DNA of 64,000 nt from JAJDFU01 sp964595955. Its GTDB lineage: Bacteria > Bacteroidota > Bacteroidia > Chitinophagales > Saprospiraceae. Of this stretch, positions 24,709 through 34,104 are shown in pieces (position 1 is the stretch's first letter; each line of letters opens with the position of its first letter). Location: positions 14,844 through 78,843 of the forward strand of contig CAZQSF010000006.1 in assembly GCA_964595955.1 (NCBI GenBank). The letters run 5' to 3'. A model generated the notes under the pieces. It was not told the DNA's origin, ran no database searches, and worked only from the letters and a program-made list of their open reading frames with translations. The translations under genes were made by a program, and so were the position numbers.

Positions 24709-25074
24709 ATGCGCGTCAATATCTGGGCGCTTCTACTCGCCCTTCTTTTCGCTCTGTTTGCGATGGCTCAGCTCAATGATGTCGACCCCTGGGCCTGGGT
24801 TTCGCTCTACCTCCTGGTTGCTGCTATTCTGGCGTTTTCAGCCTTCGGCCGCTACCGCCCATGGGCCGTTTGGGTCGGGCTGGCAGTGATCGTCGGCTGG
24901 ATGATCTTCCTTTTGCCCGAGTTTGTGAACTGGATTCAAATGGGCATGCCCACCATTACCGGCCAGATGAAAGCCACTGCGCCCCACGTGGAATACACCC
25001 GGGAGTTTTTGGGTTTGCTTATTGCCGGCCTGGCTTTGGGGTGGGTGGCCTGGCGAATGCGGCGAACGGATTAG
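24709..25074 (+). CDS. Transmembrane 220 family protein
   Basis: The 121-residue protein has four hydrophobic helices. Its opening is typical of the TMEM220 family: a first helix, then MAQLNDVDPWAWVSLYLLVA, then FGRYRPWAVWVGL. The family occurs in Bacteroidota and animals and has no known function. Its last four bases overlap the end of the convergent photolyase gene. Confidence 0.75.
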   Translation: MRVNIWALLLALLFALFAMAQLNDVDPWAWVSLYLLVAAILAFSAFGRYRPWAVWVGLAVIVGWMIFLLPEFVNWIQMGMPTITGQMKATAPHVEYTREFLGLLIAGLALGWVAWRMRRTD

Positions 25075-26582
25075 GAAGGCTGTTCGATCCCGTTCATGGC
25101 CCGGTATTCGGCAATGTTCTTGGGCAGGCAGTGCCGTGCCCACAGGGCGGGCAGGCGTTTCTGCACAGCCGGACTCATGCGAACCGCCCAATAGCGCGCT
25201 TTGGCCTGGCGGGTGGCCTCGTCGTAGGCGACCCATGGGCGGGGGTAGTCCTTACCCAGCTCGCAGTGATAGTACTTCTGATCCAGTGGAGTCATCGCCC
25301 AGGGGCGGTAGATGAGCGGGGCGGGAACCCGCGCCAGCTCGGGGATCCATCGGCGGACGAAGGCCCCGTCCGGATCGTGCTGCTCGGCCTGGACGATGGG
25401 GTTGAAAATGCGCAGGGGGTGATAGCCGGTCAGCCCTGCCTGCATCTGGATTTGACCGTAGTGAATGCCGGGCTCAAAATCTGTGAACCACTGTGCCAGC
25501 TGGTGGGCTACGGGCTGCCAGTCCAGCCAGAGGGGAAACGAAGCCAGGGTGGCCAGCATCGCGCGCATGCGAAAATTGATCCAGCCGGTGGCTTTCAGGC
25601 ATCGGATGCTCGCATCGGCCATCGGGAATCCCGTGCGGCCCGCTGCCCAGGCATCCAGCCATGGGCCGCTCGTCGTTCGGTCCAGGGCCCGCATACCCCG
25701 GTTGATGGGCTCAAATTCGATCTGCCATTCGCTTTCCAGTTTTTGGATGTAATGGCTTCGCCACCAAAGGCGGGAATGGAAGTTCTCCAGGTTCCATCCG
25801 AGGTCGGCATGCCGAAGCAGGTTGGCCGACCGCTGCCAAACTTCGCGCACGCTGAGGCATCCCCAGGCGATGTAGGGCGAGAGGCGGCTGCAGGATCGCC
25901 GGCTGGCCAGGGGTTTGGACAGATGGCGGCTGTATTGATGAGCCCGACTTTCCAAAAAGCTCTGCAGGTACCTTCGCCCTGCCGTTTCGCCTCCCGGCTG
26001 AAATCCGTCCTGGGCCGTGCGAAGCGCCTCGGGCAAGGGCGGACCGGCCAGGGCACTTTCCAGCCTGGGCCGGGGCTTGGGCGCCCTGGCATTCGCCCAG
26101 TCGGGCTGCGCCAGGGGGGAACGCATGTCCTTTTCCCAGCGCTCCTGCCAGCCGTCGCGGCACCGCAACCCACGGAATACGCCGTCCTGCCGGAATTCCC
26201 TCCAAGGTATGCCGTGTTCGGCACACCAGGCCTTTACGGCCAGGTCGCGCTCGTAGGTGATCTTCAGCCCCGTTTCCTGATGCGACCACAAGCCCGCCAA
26301 TTCGTATTCTTTACTCAGCTTCTTCAGGGTGGGCAAGACCTCCCCGTTACAGATCCACATCGGGAGGCCATGCCGGGCCAGCCGATCCCGGACATCCATG
26401 GCCGATTGGTAGGCAAATCGCCAGTGGCGCACGTCCGATTGGGGGACGGCCCGAAGGCTGGGCTCCATCCAGAAAAGGGTCAGAATGGGCAGGCCGGTTC
26501 GAATGGCTTCGGCCAGGGGCTGGTGGTCGTGAAGGCGCAGGTCGCGCTTCAGCCAGATCAGTTGTATGTTCTCCTTGCCCAT
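25071..26582 (-). CDS. Deoxyribodipyrimidine photolyase/cryptochrome family flavoprotein
   Basis: The 503-residue protein begins with the alpha/beta antenna domain (IQLIWLKRDLRLHDHQPLAE) and continues into the helical FAD-binding domain, with GRTGFPMADASIRCLKATGW and INFRMRAMLATLASFPLWLD. Photolyases use blue light to split pyrimidine dimers. Oddly, the usual NNGGWQWAASTG segment that contacts FAD and the lesion is replaced here by GIHYGQIQMQAGLTG before LRIFNP. This marks a distinct subgroup whose repair activity should not be assumed. ATG at 26582 is chosen; an upstream TTG adds four residues. It ends in a 4-base overlap with the TMEM220 gene. Confidence 0.82.
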   Translation of the reverse strand: MGKENIQLIWLKRDLRLHDHQPLAEAIRTGLPILTLFWMEPSLRAVPQSDVRHWRFAYQSAMDVRDRLARHGLPMWICNGEVLPTLKKLSKEYELAGLWSHQETGLKITYERDLAVKAWCAEHGIPWREFRQDGVFRGLRCRDGWQERWEKDMRSPLAQPDWANARAPKPRPRLESALAGPPLPEALRTAQDGFQPGGETAGRRYLQSFLESRAHQYSRHLSKPLASRRSCSRLSPYIAWGCLSVREVWQRSANLLRHADLGWNLENFHSRLWWRSHYIQKLESEWQIEFEPINRGMRALDRTTSGPWLDAWAAGRTGFPMADASIRCLKATGWINFRMRAMLATLASFPLWLDWQPVAHQLAQWFTDFEPGIHYGQIQMQAGLTGYHPLRIFNPIVQAEQHDPDGAFVRRWIPELARVPAPLIYRPWAMTPLDQKYYHCELGKDYPRPWVAYDEATRQAKARYWAVRMSPAVQKRLPALWARHCLPKNIAEYRAMNGIEQPS

Positions 26583-26696
26583 GCTGATAAGCAAACAGCC
26601 CCCGCAGAGCCTAGTTCAGCCCAGGGGGGCAACATTCCCCTGCCCACCCTGTTAAAAGAAGCGATGATGATTTAGCCAATCGCCTTCAATTGGACC

Positions 26697-27704
26697 ATGG
26701 ATCGAAATCCTCTGCTCGAATTTACCGATCGCGGCATCTACTGCGCCGGAGCCGATGTGTATATCGACCCCTGGAGGCCGGTAGATCGGGCCCTCATCAC
26801 CCACGGGCATAGCGACCACAGCCGATGGGGGCACAAGCACTACCTGTGCACCCGGGAAGCCGAGCCGGTGATCCGCCATCGCTTGCGCGACATACGAACC
26901 GAAACGGTGGCCTATGGTGAGGAAAAAACCATCAACGGGTACCGCTTTTCTTTCCATCCGGCCGGGCATATTCCGGGTTCGGCTCAGATCCGCGTGGAGC
27001 ACAAGGGGGAAATCTGGGTCGTGAGCGGCGACTACAAGCTGGAAGACGACGGCCTGAGCACGCCTTTCGAACCCTTGGCATGCCACAGCTTCATCACCGA
27101 GTGCACCTTCGGGCTTCCGGTCTATACGTGGAAGCCTCAGGAAAAGGTATTCGCAGAGATCAACGACTGGTGGCGGACCAACGCGGCTGCCGGCCGGGTG
27201 AGCATCCTCACCGGCTATGCTCTGGGAAAAGCCCAGCGGCTCATCCAGGGCCTGGATGCGCAGATAGGCCCCATTTTCACCCATGGGGCCGTGGAAAACA
27301 CCAATCAGGTGCTGCGCAGGCAAGGCATTGCGCTTCAGGATACCGTTCGGGTGGGGCAGGAACTCGACAAAGCGGCCTACCGGGGCGGGATCGTCATCGC
27401 GCCTCCCTCGGCCCTGGGCTCCTCCTGGGTAAAGAAGTTTGCGCCCTATTCCACGGCCATGGCCTCCGGCTGGATGAGCCTGCGCGGAACGAGGCGCCGG
27501 CGGGCTGCCGATCGCGGATTTGTGCTCAGCGATCACGCCGACTGGGAGGGACTCAACAAGGCCGTGGCCGATACGGGAGCCGAACGCATATTCGTTACGC
27601 ACGGATACACCGACATCTTCCGTCGCTGGCTGCTGGAACAAGGCTACGACGCGCATATTGTGAGCACCGAATACCAGGGCGAAACGGCTGAGGAAGAAGA
27701 ATGA
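26697..27704 (+). CDS. Ligase-associated metallo-beta-lactamase-fold DNA exonuclease
   Basis: The 335-residue protein has the metal-binding motif THGHSDH (H36, H38, D40, H41) after DVYIDPWRPVDRALI, and later FHPAGHIPGSAQIRVEH and VVSGDYKLEDDG, all typical of the beta-CASP/Artemis-like group. The family is defined by its genomic link to an ATP-dependent DNA ligase, and such a ligase gene follows 67 bases downstream. It is likely to trim DNA ends before ligation. The other usual members of this DNA-damage cluster (a DExH helicase and a PdeM-type phosphoesterase) are not next to it. Confidence 0.88.
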   Translation: MDRNPLLEFTDRGIYCAGADVYIDPWRPVDRALITHGHSDHSRWGHKHYLCTREAEPVIRHRLRDIRTETVAYGEEKTINGYRFSFHPAGHIPGSAQIRVEHKGEIWVVSGDYKLEDDGLSTPFEPLACHSFITECTFGLPVYTWKPQEKVFAEINDWWRTNAAAGRVSILTGYALGKAQRLIQGLDAQIGPIFTHGAVENTNQVLRRQGIALQDTVRVGQELDKAAYRGGIVIAPPSALGSSWVKKFAPYSTAMASGWMSLRGTRRRRAADRGFVLSDHADWEGLNKAVADTGAERIFVTHGYTDIFRRWLLEQGYDAHIVSTEYQGETAEEEE

Positions 27705-27771
27705 GAACCGGGCGAAAAGCGCCGGGAAGGGCGGTTCGCCCCGACTGGCAGGCCAGAACTTGAATTTGCAC

Positions 27772-29370
27772 ATGAGAGCTTTTGCCGAATTGTTTACCCG
27801 CATCGATCAGACCAACAAGACCAACGCCAAAGTGGAGGCTCTGGCAGACTTCTTTCGGCAGTCCGGTGCGGAGGATAAGCTTTGGACGGTGGCCATTCTT
27901 TCCCACCGGCGGCCGCGGCGAACGGTGAACACCGCGATGCTCCGCCACTGGGCTGCTGAAATGGCGGGCATTCCGCTCTGGCTGTTCGAAGAATCCTATC
28001 CCATCGTCGGGGATCTGGCGGAAACCATTGCCCTCGTGCTGCCGCCGGCTTCGGAGCGAAGCGAACGCTCCCTTTCCCAGTGGATTCGATACATCAAGTC
28101 GCTCGATCAACTGGATGAGGCGGAGAAAAAGGAAAAGGTGCTCGCCGCCTGGCGGTGCCTGGACACGACGGAGCGCTTCCTCTTCAACAAACTGATAACA
28201 GGTGGTTTTCGCATGGGCGTCTCTCAAAAGCTGATGACCCGGGCTCTTTCCGCAGCCACGGGCATAGAGGAAAATAAGCTGGCCCATCGCATCATGGGCA
28301 ACTGGACACCCGACAGCACGACTTTCGAAAAGCTCATCCTCACGGAAGACCCGCTGGAGGACATTTCGAAGCCGTATCCGTTCTACCTCGCCTATGCCTT
28401 GGAGAAGACGCCTCAGGAAGAACTAGGCGATCCCGCCCATTGGTTTGCCGAGCGCAAATGGGATGGTATCCGAGGTCAGCTCATCGTTCGGGAAGGCGCG
28501 CTGTTCGTCTGGTCGCGGGGAGAGGAGTTGGTCACCGATCGCTTCCCCGAGTACCGGCCGCTGGCCGAGCAATTGCCGGACGGCACGGTACTCGACGGGG
28601 AGATCCTGCCTTTTCACCAGGGCCGGCCGCTGCCCTTTCAGACCCTGCAAACCCGGGTAGGCCGTAAAAACGTAACCAAGAAGGTCCTGGAGCAGGCGCC
28701 GGTCATTCTCATGGCCTATGATCTGCTGGAATGGGAAGGCCAGGACCTCAGAGCAAAGCCATTCAGCGACCGGCGTCGCCTGCTCGAGCAGCTGGTGTCG
28801 GCCCAGGCATCGGATAGCCCGCTGCGGTTGTCGCCTCAGGTCCCCTTCCACTTTTGGGCTCAGTTGGAAGCCGAGCGTGCAGATGCCCGCAAGCATTTAA
28901 GCGAAGGCATCATGCTCAAGCGCCTGGACAGCCCCTATCGCAGCGGCCGGAAAAAGGGGGATTGGTGGAAATGGAAAGTGGATCCGCTCACCATAGATGC
29001 CGTGATGATCTATGCGCAAAGCGGCAGCGGTCGACGGGCCAACCTCTTCACCGACTTCACCTTCGCCGTGTGGAAGAATGCGGACGAGCTGGTACCGTTC
29101 ACCAAGGCCTACAGCGGCCTCACCGATCCCGAATTCCGGGAAATCACCCGTTGGGTCCGTCGCAACACCCTGGAGCGTTTCGGACCGGTGCGCAGTGTGA
29201 AACCCACCTTTGTGTTCGAGATTGCGTTCGAAGGCATTCAAAGGAGTAAGCGGCACAAAAGCGGTGTGGCTCTTCGCTTTCCACGCATCAAACGCTGGCG
29301 CAAAGACAAGCCCATTGCCGAAGCCAATACGCTCGAAGACCTGCATGCCATGCTGGAGGCTTATGGCTAA
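27772..29370 (+). CDS. ATP-dependent DNA ligase (exonuclease-associated type)
   Basis: The 532-residue ligase has an N-terminal DNA-binding domain of about 200 residues. The adenylation domain follows with motif I ERKWDGIRG, whose K229 forms the AMP adduct. Motif III-like LDGEILPF, motif IV EGIMLKR and motif V KWKVDPLT (LTIDAVMIYA) follow, and then an OB-fold C-terminal domain ending in PRIKRWRKDKP. It acts with the exonuclease upstream in end processing and joining, distinct from the replicative NAD-dependent ligase. I chose the ATG giving MRAFAELFTR; a TTG four codons upstream is possible. The 3' end overlaps the hemW stop by 4 bases. Confidence 0.92.
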   Translation: MRAFAELFTRIDQTNKTNAKVEALADFFRQSGAEDKLWTVAILSHRRPRRTVNTAMLRHWAAEMAGIPLWLFEESYPIVGDLAETIALVLPPASERSERSLSQWIRYIKSLDQLDEAEKKEKVLAAWRCLDTTERFLFNKLITGGFRMGVSQKLMTRALSAATGIEENKLAHRIMGNWTPDSTTFEKLILTEDPLEDISKPYPFYLAYALEKTPQEELGDPAHWFAERKWDGIRGQLIVREGALFVWSRGEELVTDRFPEYRPLAEQLPDGTVLDGEILPFHQGRPLPFQTLQTRVGRKNVTKKVLEQAPVILMAYDLLEWEGQDLRAKPFSDRRRLLEQLVSAQASDSPLRLSPQVPFHFWAQLEAERADARKHLSEGIMLKRLDSPYRSGRKKGDWWKWKVDPLTIDAVMIYAQSGSGRRANLFTDFTFAVWKNADELVPFTKAYSGLTDPEFREITRWVRRNTLERFGPVRSVKPTFVFEIAFEGIQRSKRHKSGVALRFPRIKRWRKDKPIAEANTLEDLHAMLEAYG

Positions 29371-30545
29371 GCGGATGGTTGTTGGGCTTCTTCGATTTCC
29401 GGGAAAAAAAGGGCTGCAGCGATGTGATCGGCCAGCAACATGCCGGCCCGGCTGAGGCGGTAGATGCCCTCCTGTTCTGTGATCTGGCCGCGGCGAAGAA
29501 AGGGGAGGGCTTCGGTGTGAAAGTGTTGCCAATAGCGGGTGCCCAATTGCTCCAGCTCGCCTTGCGCGCATCCCCAGGCCGTGCGCAAGCGGGTGAGCAC
29601 GTATTCGTTGTAGCGTTGATCGGCACCGAGCATTTCCCGCTCCCAGACAACGCCTTCGAGTTGATCCCAAGGCCGGCCCGACTCGAGCGCCCGGATATAC
29701 CGGGCGTTGTTGGCCAGGTTCCATTGCCGGCTGAGCCCGTCGAAAGAGTGGGCTGAAGGACCAAGCCCCAGATAGGGGCGGCCCAGCCAATAGTTGCTGT
29801 TGTGGCGGGCCCGGTGGCCGGGGCGGGCAAAGTTGGAGATCTCGTAGTGTTCATAGCCCGCCTGCTCCATCCGCTCAACAAGCCATTCGAACTGCCGGGC
29901 GACTTGCTCTTCGTCCGGAGGAGGTGTTCTTCCTTTTTCGATCTGATAAGCCAGGGCTGTTCGGGGCTCTACGGTGAGTGCATAACAGCTCAGGTGGCGA
30001 ATGCCGTGCGTCAGCACAGCCTCTACATTCGCTTTCCATCGGGCATCGGAGGTGGTGGGGGCGCCGTAGATGAGATCTACTGTGAGGTCTTCGAAACCGG
30101 CTGCCAGCACCCGCTCCAGGCAGGCATGGGACTCGGCGGCCGTATGGGCCCGATTGAAAAAGTGAAGATCTTCATCCGAAAAGGACTGCAAGCCGATACT
30201 CAGCCGGTTGACGGGGCTTCGGCGCAAGGCAGCTACCTTTTGGGGGCTGAGGTCGTCGGGATTGGCTTCCAGGGTGATCTCGGCATCGGGGGCCACCCGG
30301 AAGGTATCGAACAGGAGCTCGAACAGATCCGCCAGTTCGGCCTCCGTGAGCAGGGAAGGGGTGCCTCCACCCAGATAGATGGATTCGATGGGGGCGTGTG
30401 GATCCAGATACCCCTGCCGGCCCATTACCTCCTTTTTTAAGGCGCTGAGCAGGTTCTTCTTCAACCGCAAGGAGGTGCTGAAGTGGAAGTTGCAGTAATG
30501 GCAAGCCTGCTTGCAGAACGGAATATGAAGGTAGATGCCGGCCAC
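29367..30545 (-). CDS. hemW: Radical SAM haem chaperone HemW (coproporphyrinogen oxidase-like)
   Basis: The 392-residue protein carries the radical SAM motif CKQACHYCNF (C11, C15, C18). The C-x-x-x-C-x-x-C-x-F form marks HemW rather than the oxidase HemN, which has a further Cys. SIYLGGGTPSLL and EANPDDLSPQKVAALRR are SAM-binding motifs, and GLGPSAHSF is typical of the family. HemW is thought to insert haem into respiratory proteins. No ATG is near the N-terminus; the GTG giving (M)AGIYLHIPFCK matches the family start. A much longer open frame continues upstream but is only the shadow of the divergent Omp85 gene. Confidence 0.88.
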   Translation of the reverse strand: MAGIYLHIPFCKQACHYCNFHFSTSLRLKKNLLSALKKEVMGRQGYLDPHAPIESIYLGGGTPSLLTEAELADLFELLFDTFRVAPDAEITLEANPDDLSPQKVAALRRSPVNRLSIGLQSFSDEDLHFFNRAHTAAESHACLERVLAAGFEDLTVDLIYGAPTTSDARWKANVEAVLTHGIRHLSCYALTVEPRTALAYQIEKGRTPPPDEEQVARQFEWLVERMEQAGYEHYEISNFARPGHRARHNSNYWLGRPYLGLGPSAHSFDGLSRQWNLANNARYIRALESGRPWDQLEGVVWEREMLGADQRYNEYVLTRLRTAWGCAQGELEQLGTRYWQHFHTEALPFLRRGQITEQEGIYRLSRAGMLLADHIAAALFFPEIEEAQQPSA

Positions 30546-30605
30546 AGCGGTTGTACTTTTGAAAGGCAATACAACGTTTGAAACGGCAAAAACGGGCCAT
30601 AAGAT

Positions 30606-32381
30606 TTGCAACTCCACCAAAAAAAGGCAATCGGCGCTTTGCTCCTTCTCCTGGGCTGGGTAATGCTCCCGGGGCAAACGCCCGAAGACTACCGCATCGA
30701 ACTCCGTATGGACGAGGCGGGACGGTCGCTGCCCCGAGGGGTTCGCTTCCGCGCGGAGCAGCCCGACAGCCTGGCTGTTTGGGATGCCCTGCGCACCCTT
30801 CGCCAGGACCTGTACGCCGCTTCTTACCTGGAGGCTTCGGTGGATACCGTACATTGGGCGGGGAAGGCCGTCCGGGCTCATCTCCATCTGGGGCGACCCT
30901 ATCGTTGGTTGCGGGTATATCCCGGGCAGCCAGACGATCCCTTCTGGAGCCAGATCAAGCTTCGCTTTAAGAATTATCGCGACAAACCCCTTCAGCCGTC
31001 CGATGTGCGCATCCTGCGCGAACAGGTCCTGCAGGAGTTGGAAAACCAGGGGTACCCTTTTGCCAGGGTATGGCTGGACAGCATTCGCCTGCGCGCAGGC
31101 GAACTGGAAGCCGGGCTTTTCTGGGACAAAGGCCCGCAGATCCTCTGGAAAGACCTGGTCGTCACCGGCCCGGCTCGCCTCAGCCGCTCTTTTCTTCGCC
31201 CCTACCTCGGCATTAAGCCGGGCAATCCCTACAGCCGGGAGCGCCTGCTGAAGGCATCTTCCCGCTTGCGCGAACTTTCCTTCCTGCAAATAGAGGAACA
31301 ACCGTCCGTGGCCTTCACGGAAGAATCGGCTACGCTGAACCTCTACCTGAAGAGCCGGCGGGCCAGCCGCTTCGACTTCCTCATCGGCGTGTTGCCCAAC
31401 AGCACCCAAACGGGCAGATTGCTCATTACGGGCCAGTTTGAAGGTGAATTCCAGAATCCCTTCGGCCTGGGCGAGCGACTCTATGCCCGCTTCGAACAGC
31501 TGCGCCCCCAGACTCAGGAGCTGCAATTGGCTTTCAACCTGCCCTACATCCTGGAACTGCCCTTCGGCCTCGACTTTTCCTTCGACCTGTACAAGCGAGA
31601 CACCAATTACATCGATCTGAATGCCCTGGTAGGCATACAGTACCTCTTTGAAGGGGGAGACTTCCTGGAGGCCTTCTGGAATTTTCGATCTTCCAGCCTG
31701 CTCTCCGTCAACAACGCCCTGTTGGACCAACTGGAAACCCTGCCCGACACCCTCGATTATAACACCCAGACCTACGGCCTGAAATACGTCGTCAACGAAC
31801 TGGATTATCGCTTTAACCCCCGCCGGGGATGGGCATTACATCTGGAAGGGGGCGCCGGCATAAAGACGATACGACGCAACAACGAGATCGAGAATTCCGA
31901 ACTGGGCCCCCTGTACGACAGCATCGACCTTCGAACCATTCAATTCCGGGCGCTCGTTCAGGCCGAATACTTCATTCCGCTGTTCAAGCGAAGTACGCTG
32001 AAGACGGGGCTGCAAGGCGGAGCCCTTTTTTCGGAGACGCCCCTGTTTGCCAACGAGCAGTTTCGCATCGGGGGCACCCGGATCCTTCGCGGGTTCGACG
32101 AGCAGCTCATTTTCGCTTCCCAATATGTGGTGGGCACTCTGGAATACCGGCTCCTCATAGGCACCAATTCCTACTTGTTCACCTTTTTGGACTATGCCTG
32201 GACGCGCAACTTTACCACTCAACTGGACGTGTCGGACACTCTGCTGGGCTTCGGCGGCGGACTTTCGTTCGAAACCAAGGCCGGCGTGTTTGGCCTGAGT
32301 GTGGCCTACGGAAGGCAACAGAATATTCCCATCGACTTCGGAGCTCCCAAAGTGCATTTCGGGTATTTGAGTCTGTTCTAG
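30606..32381 (+). CDS. Omp85-type outer-membrane barrel (TamA/BamA-like) with POTRA domains
   Basis: The 591-residue protein begins with a signal peptide (MQLHQKKAIGALLLLLGWVM). About two or three POTRA-like repeats follow up to residue 240 (for example LQPSDVRILREQVLQELENQ, then ARLSRSFLRPYLGIKPGNPY). The rest is a 16-strand-type barrel. FRIGGTRILRGFDEQL is the Omp85 motif that holds the conserved RGF of loop 6, and the protein ends in Phe. It is shorter than BamA (about 800), so it is more like TamA or another accessory Omp85 that helps insert or export outer-membrane proteins. The only start consistent with an upstream in-frame stop is TTG at 30606. Confidence 0.82.
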   Translation: MQLHQKKAIGALLLLLGWVMLPGQTPEDYRIELRMDEAGRSLPRGVRFRAEQPDSLAVWDALRTLRQDLYAASYLEASVDTVHWAGKAVRAHLHLGRPYRWLRVYPGQPDDPFWSQIKLRFKNYRDKPLQPSDVRILREQVLQELENQGYPFARVWLDSIRLRAGELEAGLFWDKGPQILWKDLVVTGPARLSRSFLRPYLGIKPGNPYSRERLLKASSRLRELSFLQIEEQPSVAFTEESATLNLYLKSRRASRFDFLIGVLPNSTQTGRLLITGQFEGEFQNPFGLGERLYARFEQLRPQTQELQLAFNLPYILELPFGLDFSFDLYKRDTNYIDLNALVGIQYLFEGGDFLEAFWNFRSSSLLSVNNALLDQLETLPDTLDYNTQTYGLKYVVNELDYRFNPRRGWALHLEGGAGIKTIRRNNEIENSELGPLYDSIDLRTIQFRALVQAEYFIPLFKRSTLKTGLQGGALFSETPLFANEQFRIGGTRILRGFDEQLIFASQYVVGTLEYRLLIGTNSYLFTFLDYAWTRNFTTQLDVSDTLLGFGGGLSFETKAGVFGLSVAYGRQQNIPIDFGAPKVHFGYLSLF

Positions 32382-32437
32382 AGGCCGGGTACAAAACCGA
32401 AGGTATTGCCGTGTGCCTGCCAGCCGGATTTCCTTCC

Positions 32438-32452
32438 GCAATCGTCGATTGC
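32438..32452. repeat. Short perfect hairpin between convergent genes
   Basis: GCAATC-GTC-GATTGC is a 6-bp perfect inverted repeat with a 3-base loop in the 112-bp gap between the Omp85 and FemAB-like genes. There is no T-run; it may contribute to 3'-end formation from both sides. Confidence 0.35.
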
Positions 32453-32493
32453 CAAGTGACAAAATGCGCTTCAAAGGGGTGTCCGAGGATGCT

Positions 32494-33453
32494 CTAAGCG
32501 ATTGAGGCCTTGAGGCTGCGCCACGTTTTTCGCACCCGTAGCATCCCGTTGAGCCAGCCCGGGAGGTCGTTCTTTTCCAGCAGATGGTAGGTTTCCTGCA
32601 CACTTCCGAACGACTGAAAAAAATAGGCGATGGAGGGTATGGCCGAACCTTCGAAGTCGAGCAGCAGCGGCTGGCCGGCAAACTGAGCTATCAGGCCATC
32701 CAGCAAGACGTGCATCGAATGCTCTTCGCGGCCCAGGTGGGTGGAGGTGCCGAAAAGATTGATCACGCGGCCGTGGCTGAAGAGAAAGAATCCGGCAGCG
32801 CCCTGTCTGCCTCGCAGGCAACGCGTCTGAAAGATCTTTCCCTTGCCCTGGTCGATGGCCGCTTCTATTTGTCGGGTGATGATCGTAAAGTCCCTGGCGG
32901 AAGCCTCCACCTTGGGGCCGGTGTACTGTTGGTAGAGCCGTACGAGTTCGGCGGGTGACATGCCGCCTTCCGTCCAGTCGTGCCGGGGACGGGCCTTTCG
33001 CAGTCGTTTGCGAAGGCTTTTCGAATAGGCGGCGAACCGTTGCTCGTAGGAAGTGCTTAGGTCGAGAATGAAATTGGGGCGAGGGGTGACCGACCAGGCT
33101 CCCGAGCGGGGAAGCGGGCAGCCGGTATTGAGATGCAGGCGCAGCCGGCGAAAGGAAGGAGGGATCGCGTCGAAAAAAGCATCGACCGTGGACTGGCTTA
33201 GCGGTTGCCGGCCCATGGGGCCCAGTTGCTGGCTCAAAATGGGGTTGTAGGACTGCCGGTATCCCAACAACCGGCGGTCCCAGGGCAGCGGAAAGACCGC
33301 CGAATAATCGCCCAGCACCAAGGCGTCCCAGGCCGTACACACCACGTCCAGGTGCCAGCTGTAGGCATAGGGCATGCCGTTGACCGCCTCATCGATACAT
33401 TGATTCCAGCGGACGGTGTCTATTTCCGAACGGCGGAGATACCGGATATTCAT
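32494..33453 (-). CDS. FemAB/GNAT-like protein, uncharacterised
   Basis: The 319-residue protein looks like a two-lobed GNAT-fold protein of the FemAB/BioF2 type. The first lobe has AVFPLPWDRRLLGYRQSYNP. A basic helix follows (EQRFAAYSKSLRKRLRKA), then RDFTIITRQIEAAIDQGKGK. The second lobe has GAAGFFLFSHGRVINLFGTS and LLLDFEGSAIPSIAYFFQSFG, matching the C-terminal GNAT motif. Acceptor and donor are unknown; peptidoglycan or surface polysaccharide work would fit the family. It starts three bases after the O-methyltransferase stop, as the last gene of a three-gene operon. Confidence 0.68.
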   Translation of the reverse strand: MNIRYLRRSEIDTVRWNQCIDEAVNGMPYAYSWHLDVVCTAWDALVLGDYSAVFPLPWDRRLLGYRQSYNPILSQQLGPMGRQPLSQSTVDAFFDAIPPSFRRLRLHLNTGCPLPRSGAWSVTPRPNFILDLSTSYEQRFAAYSKSLRKRLRKARPRHDWTEGGMSPAELVRLYQQYTGPKVEASARDFTIITRQIEAAIDQGKGKIFQTRCLRGRQGAAGFFLFSHGRVINLFGTSTHLGREEHSMHVLLDGLIAQFAGQPLLLDFEGSAIPSIAYFFQSFGSVQETYHLLEKNDLPGWLNGMLRVRKTWRSLKASIA

Positions 33454-33456
33454 CGA

Positions 33457-34104
33457 TCAATGCTTTCGGGCGAGGAGCAGGCCGTCGCGCAGGGGCAGCA
33501 GTACTTGTTCGACCCGTTCGTCCCCGGCTACGAAGGTATTAAAGGCGCGCAGGCTTTCCGTATCGTCGTCCGTTGCCGGCCCCATGACCTTGCCGCTCCA
33601 GAGAACATTGTCGGCCAGGAGGATTCCGCCCGGGCGGAGCAGAGGCAAAAGCAACTCGTAGTGGGTGCGATAGTCCTGTTTGCCGGCATCCAGAAAAGCG
33701 AGGTCGAAAGGGCCGGCCAGCCCGGGAAGAACCTCGGCGGCATCTCCCAGATGAAGAACGATCTGTTCTTCCCGCCCGGCCAGGCGGATGTATTTCCGGA
33801 TGAGGTATTCCAGTTCGAGGTTGGCCTCCACGGTGTGCAACCGGCCGCGAGACGACAGGCCTTCGGCCAGGCAGAGGGCCGAATAGCCGGTAAAAGTACC
33901 TACTTCGAGTATGCGTTCGGGTTTCATCAGTAGGCTGAGCATGCGCAAGAACTGGCCCTGTAACCGGCCACTCAGCATTTGCGGGGCCAGGGTTTTGAGA
34001 TGGGTTTGCCGCTCCAACTGGTACAGCACATCGCCCGGAGGGCTGCTATGTGCCTCGCAGTAGAGCTGGACCGCGTTCCAGGCTTCTGTGAGCTGCTTGA
34101 TCAT
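33457..34104 (-). CDS. Class I SAM-dependent O-methyltransferase
   Basis: The 215-residue protein matches the catechol/caffeoyl-CoA O-methyltransferase group. ERILEVGTFTGYSALCLAEG is the SAM-binding motif I. DLAFLDAGKQDYRTHYE carries the metal-binding Asp, and LRPGGILLADNVLWSGKV carries the following Asp-Asn pair. It would methylate a hydroxyl of a small molecule using a divalent metal. Its ATG overlaps the stop codon of the upstream regulator gene (ATGA), so the two are translationally coupled. Confidence 0.88.
   Translation of the reverse strand: MIKQLTEAWNAVQLYCEAHSSPPGDVLYQLERQTHLKTLAPQMLSGRLQGQFLRMLSLLMKPERILEVGTFTGYSALCLAEGLSSRGRLHTVEANLELEYLIRKYIRLAGREEQIVLHLGDAAEVLPGLAGPFDLAFLDAGKQDYRTHYELLLPLLRPGGILLADNVLWSGKVMGPATDDDTESLRAFNTFVAGDERVEQVLLPLRDGLLLARKH

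Noticed and set aside
30546..31730. Upstream extension of hemW to nearly twice its length
   Set aside because: The added part is antisense to the Omp85 gene and has no homology pattern; the HemW family begins at the GTG at 30545.
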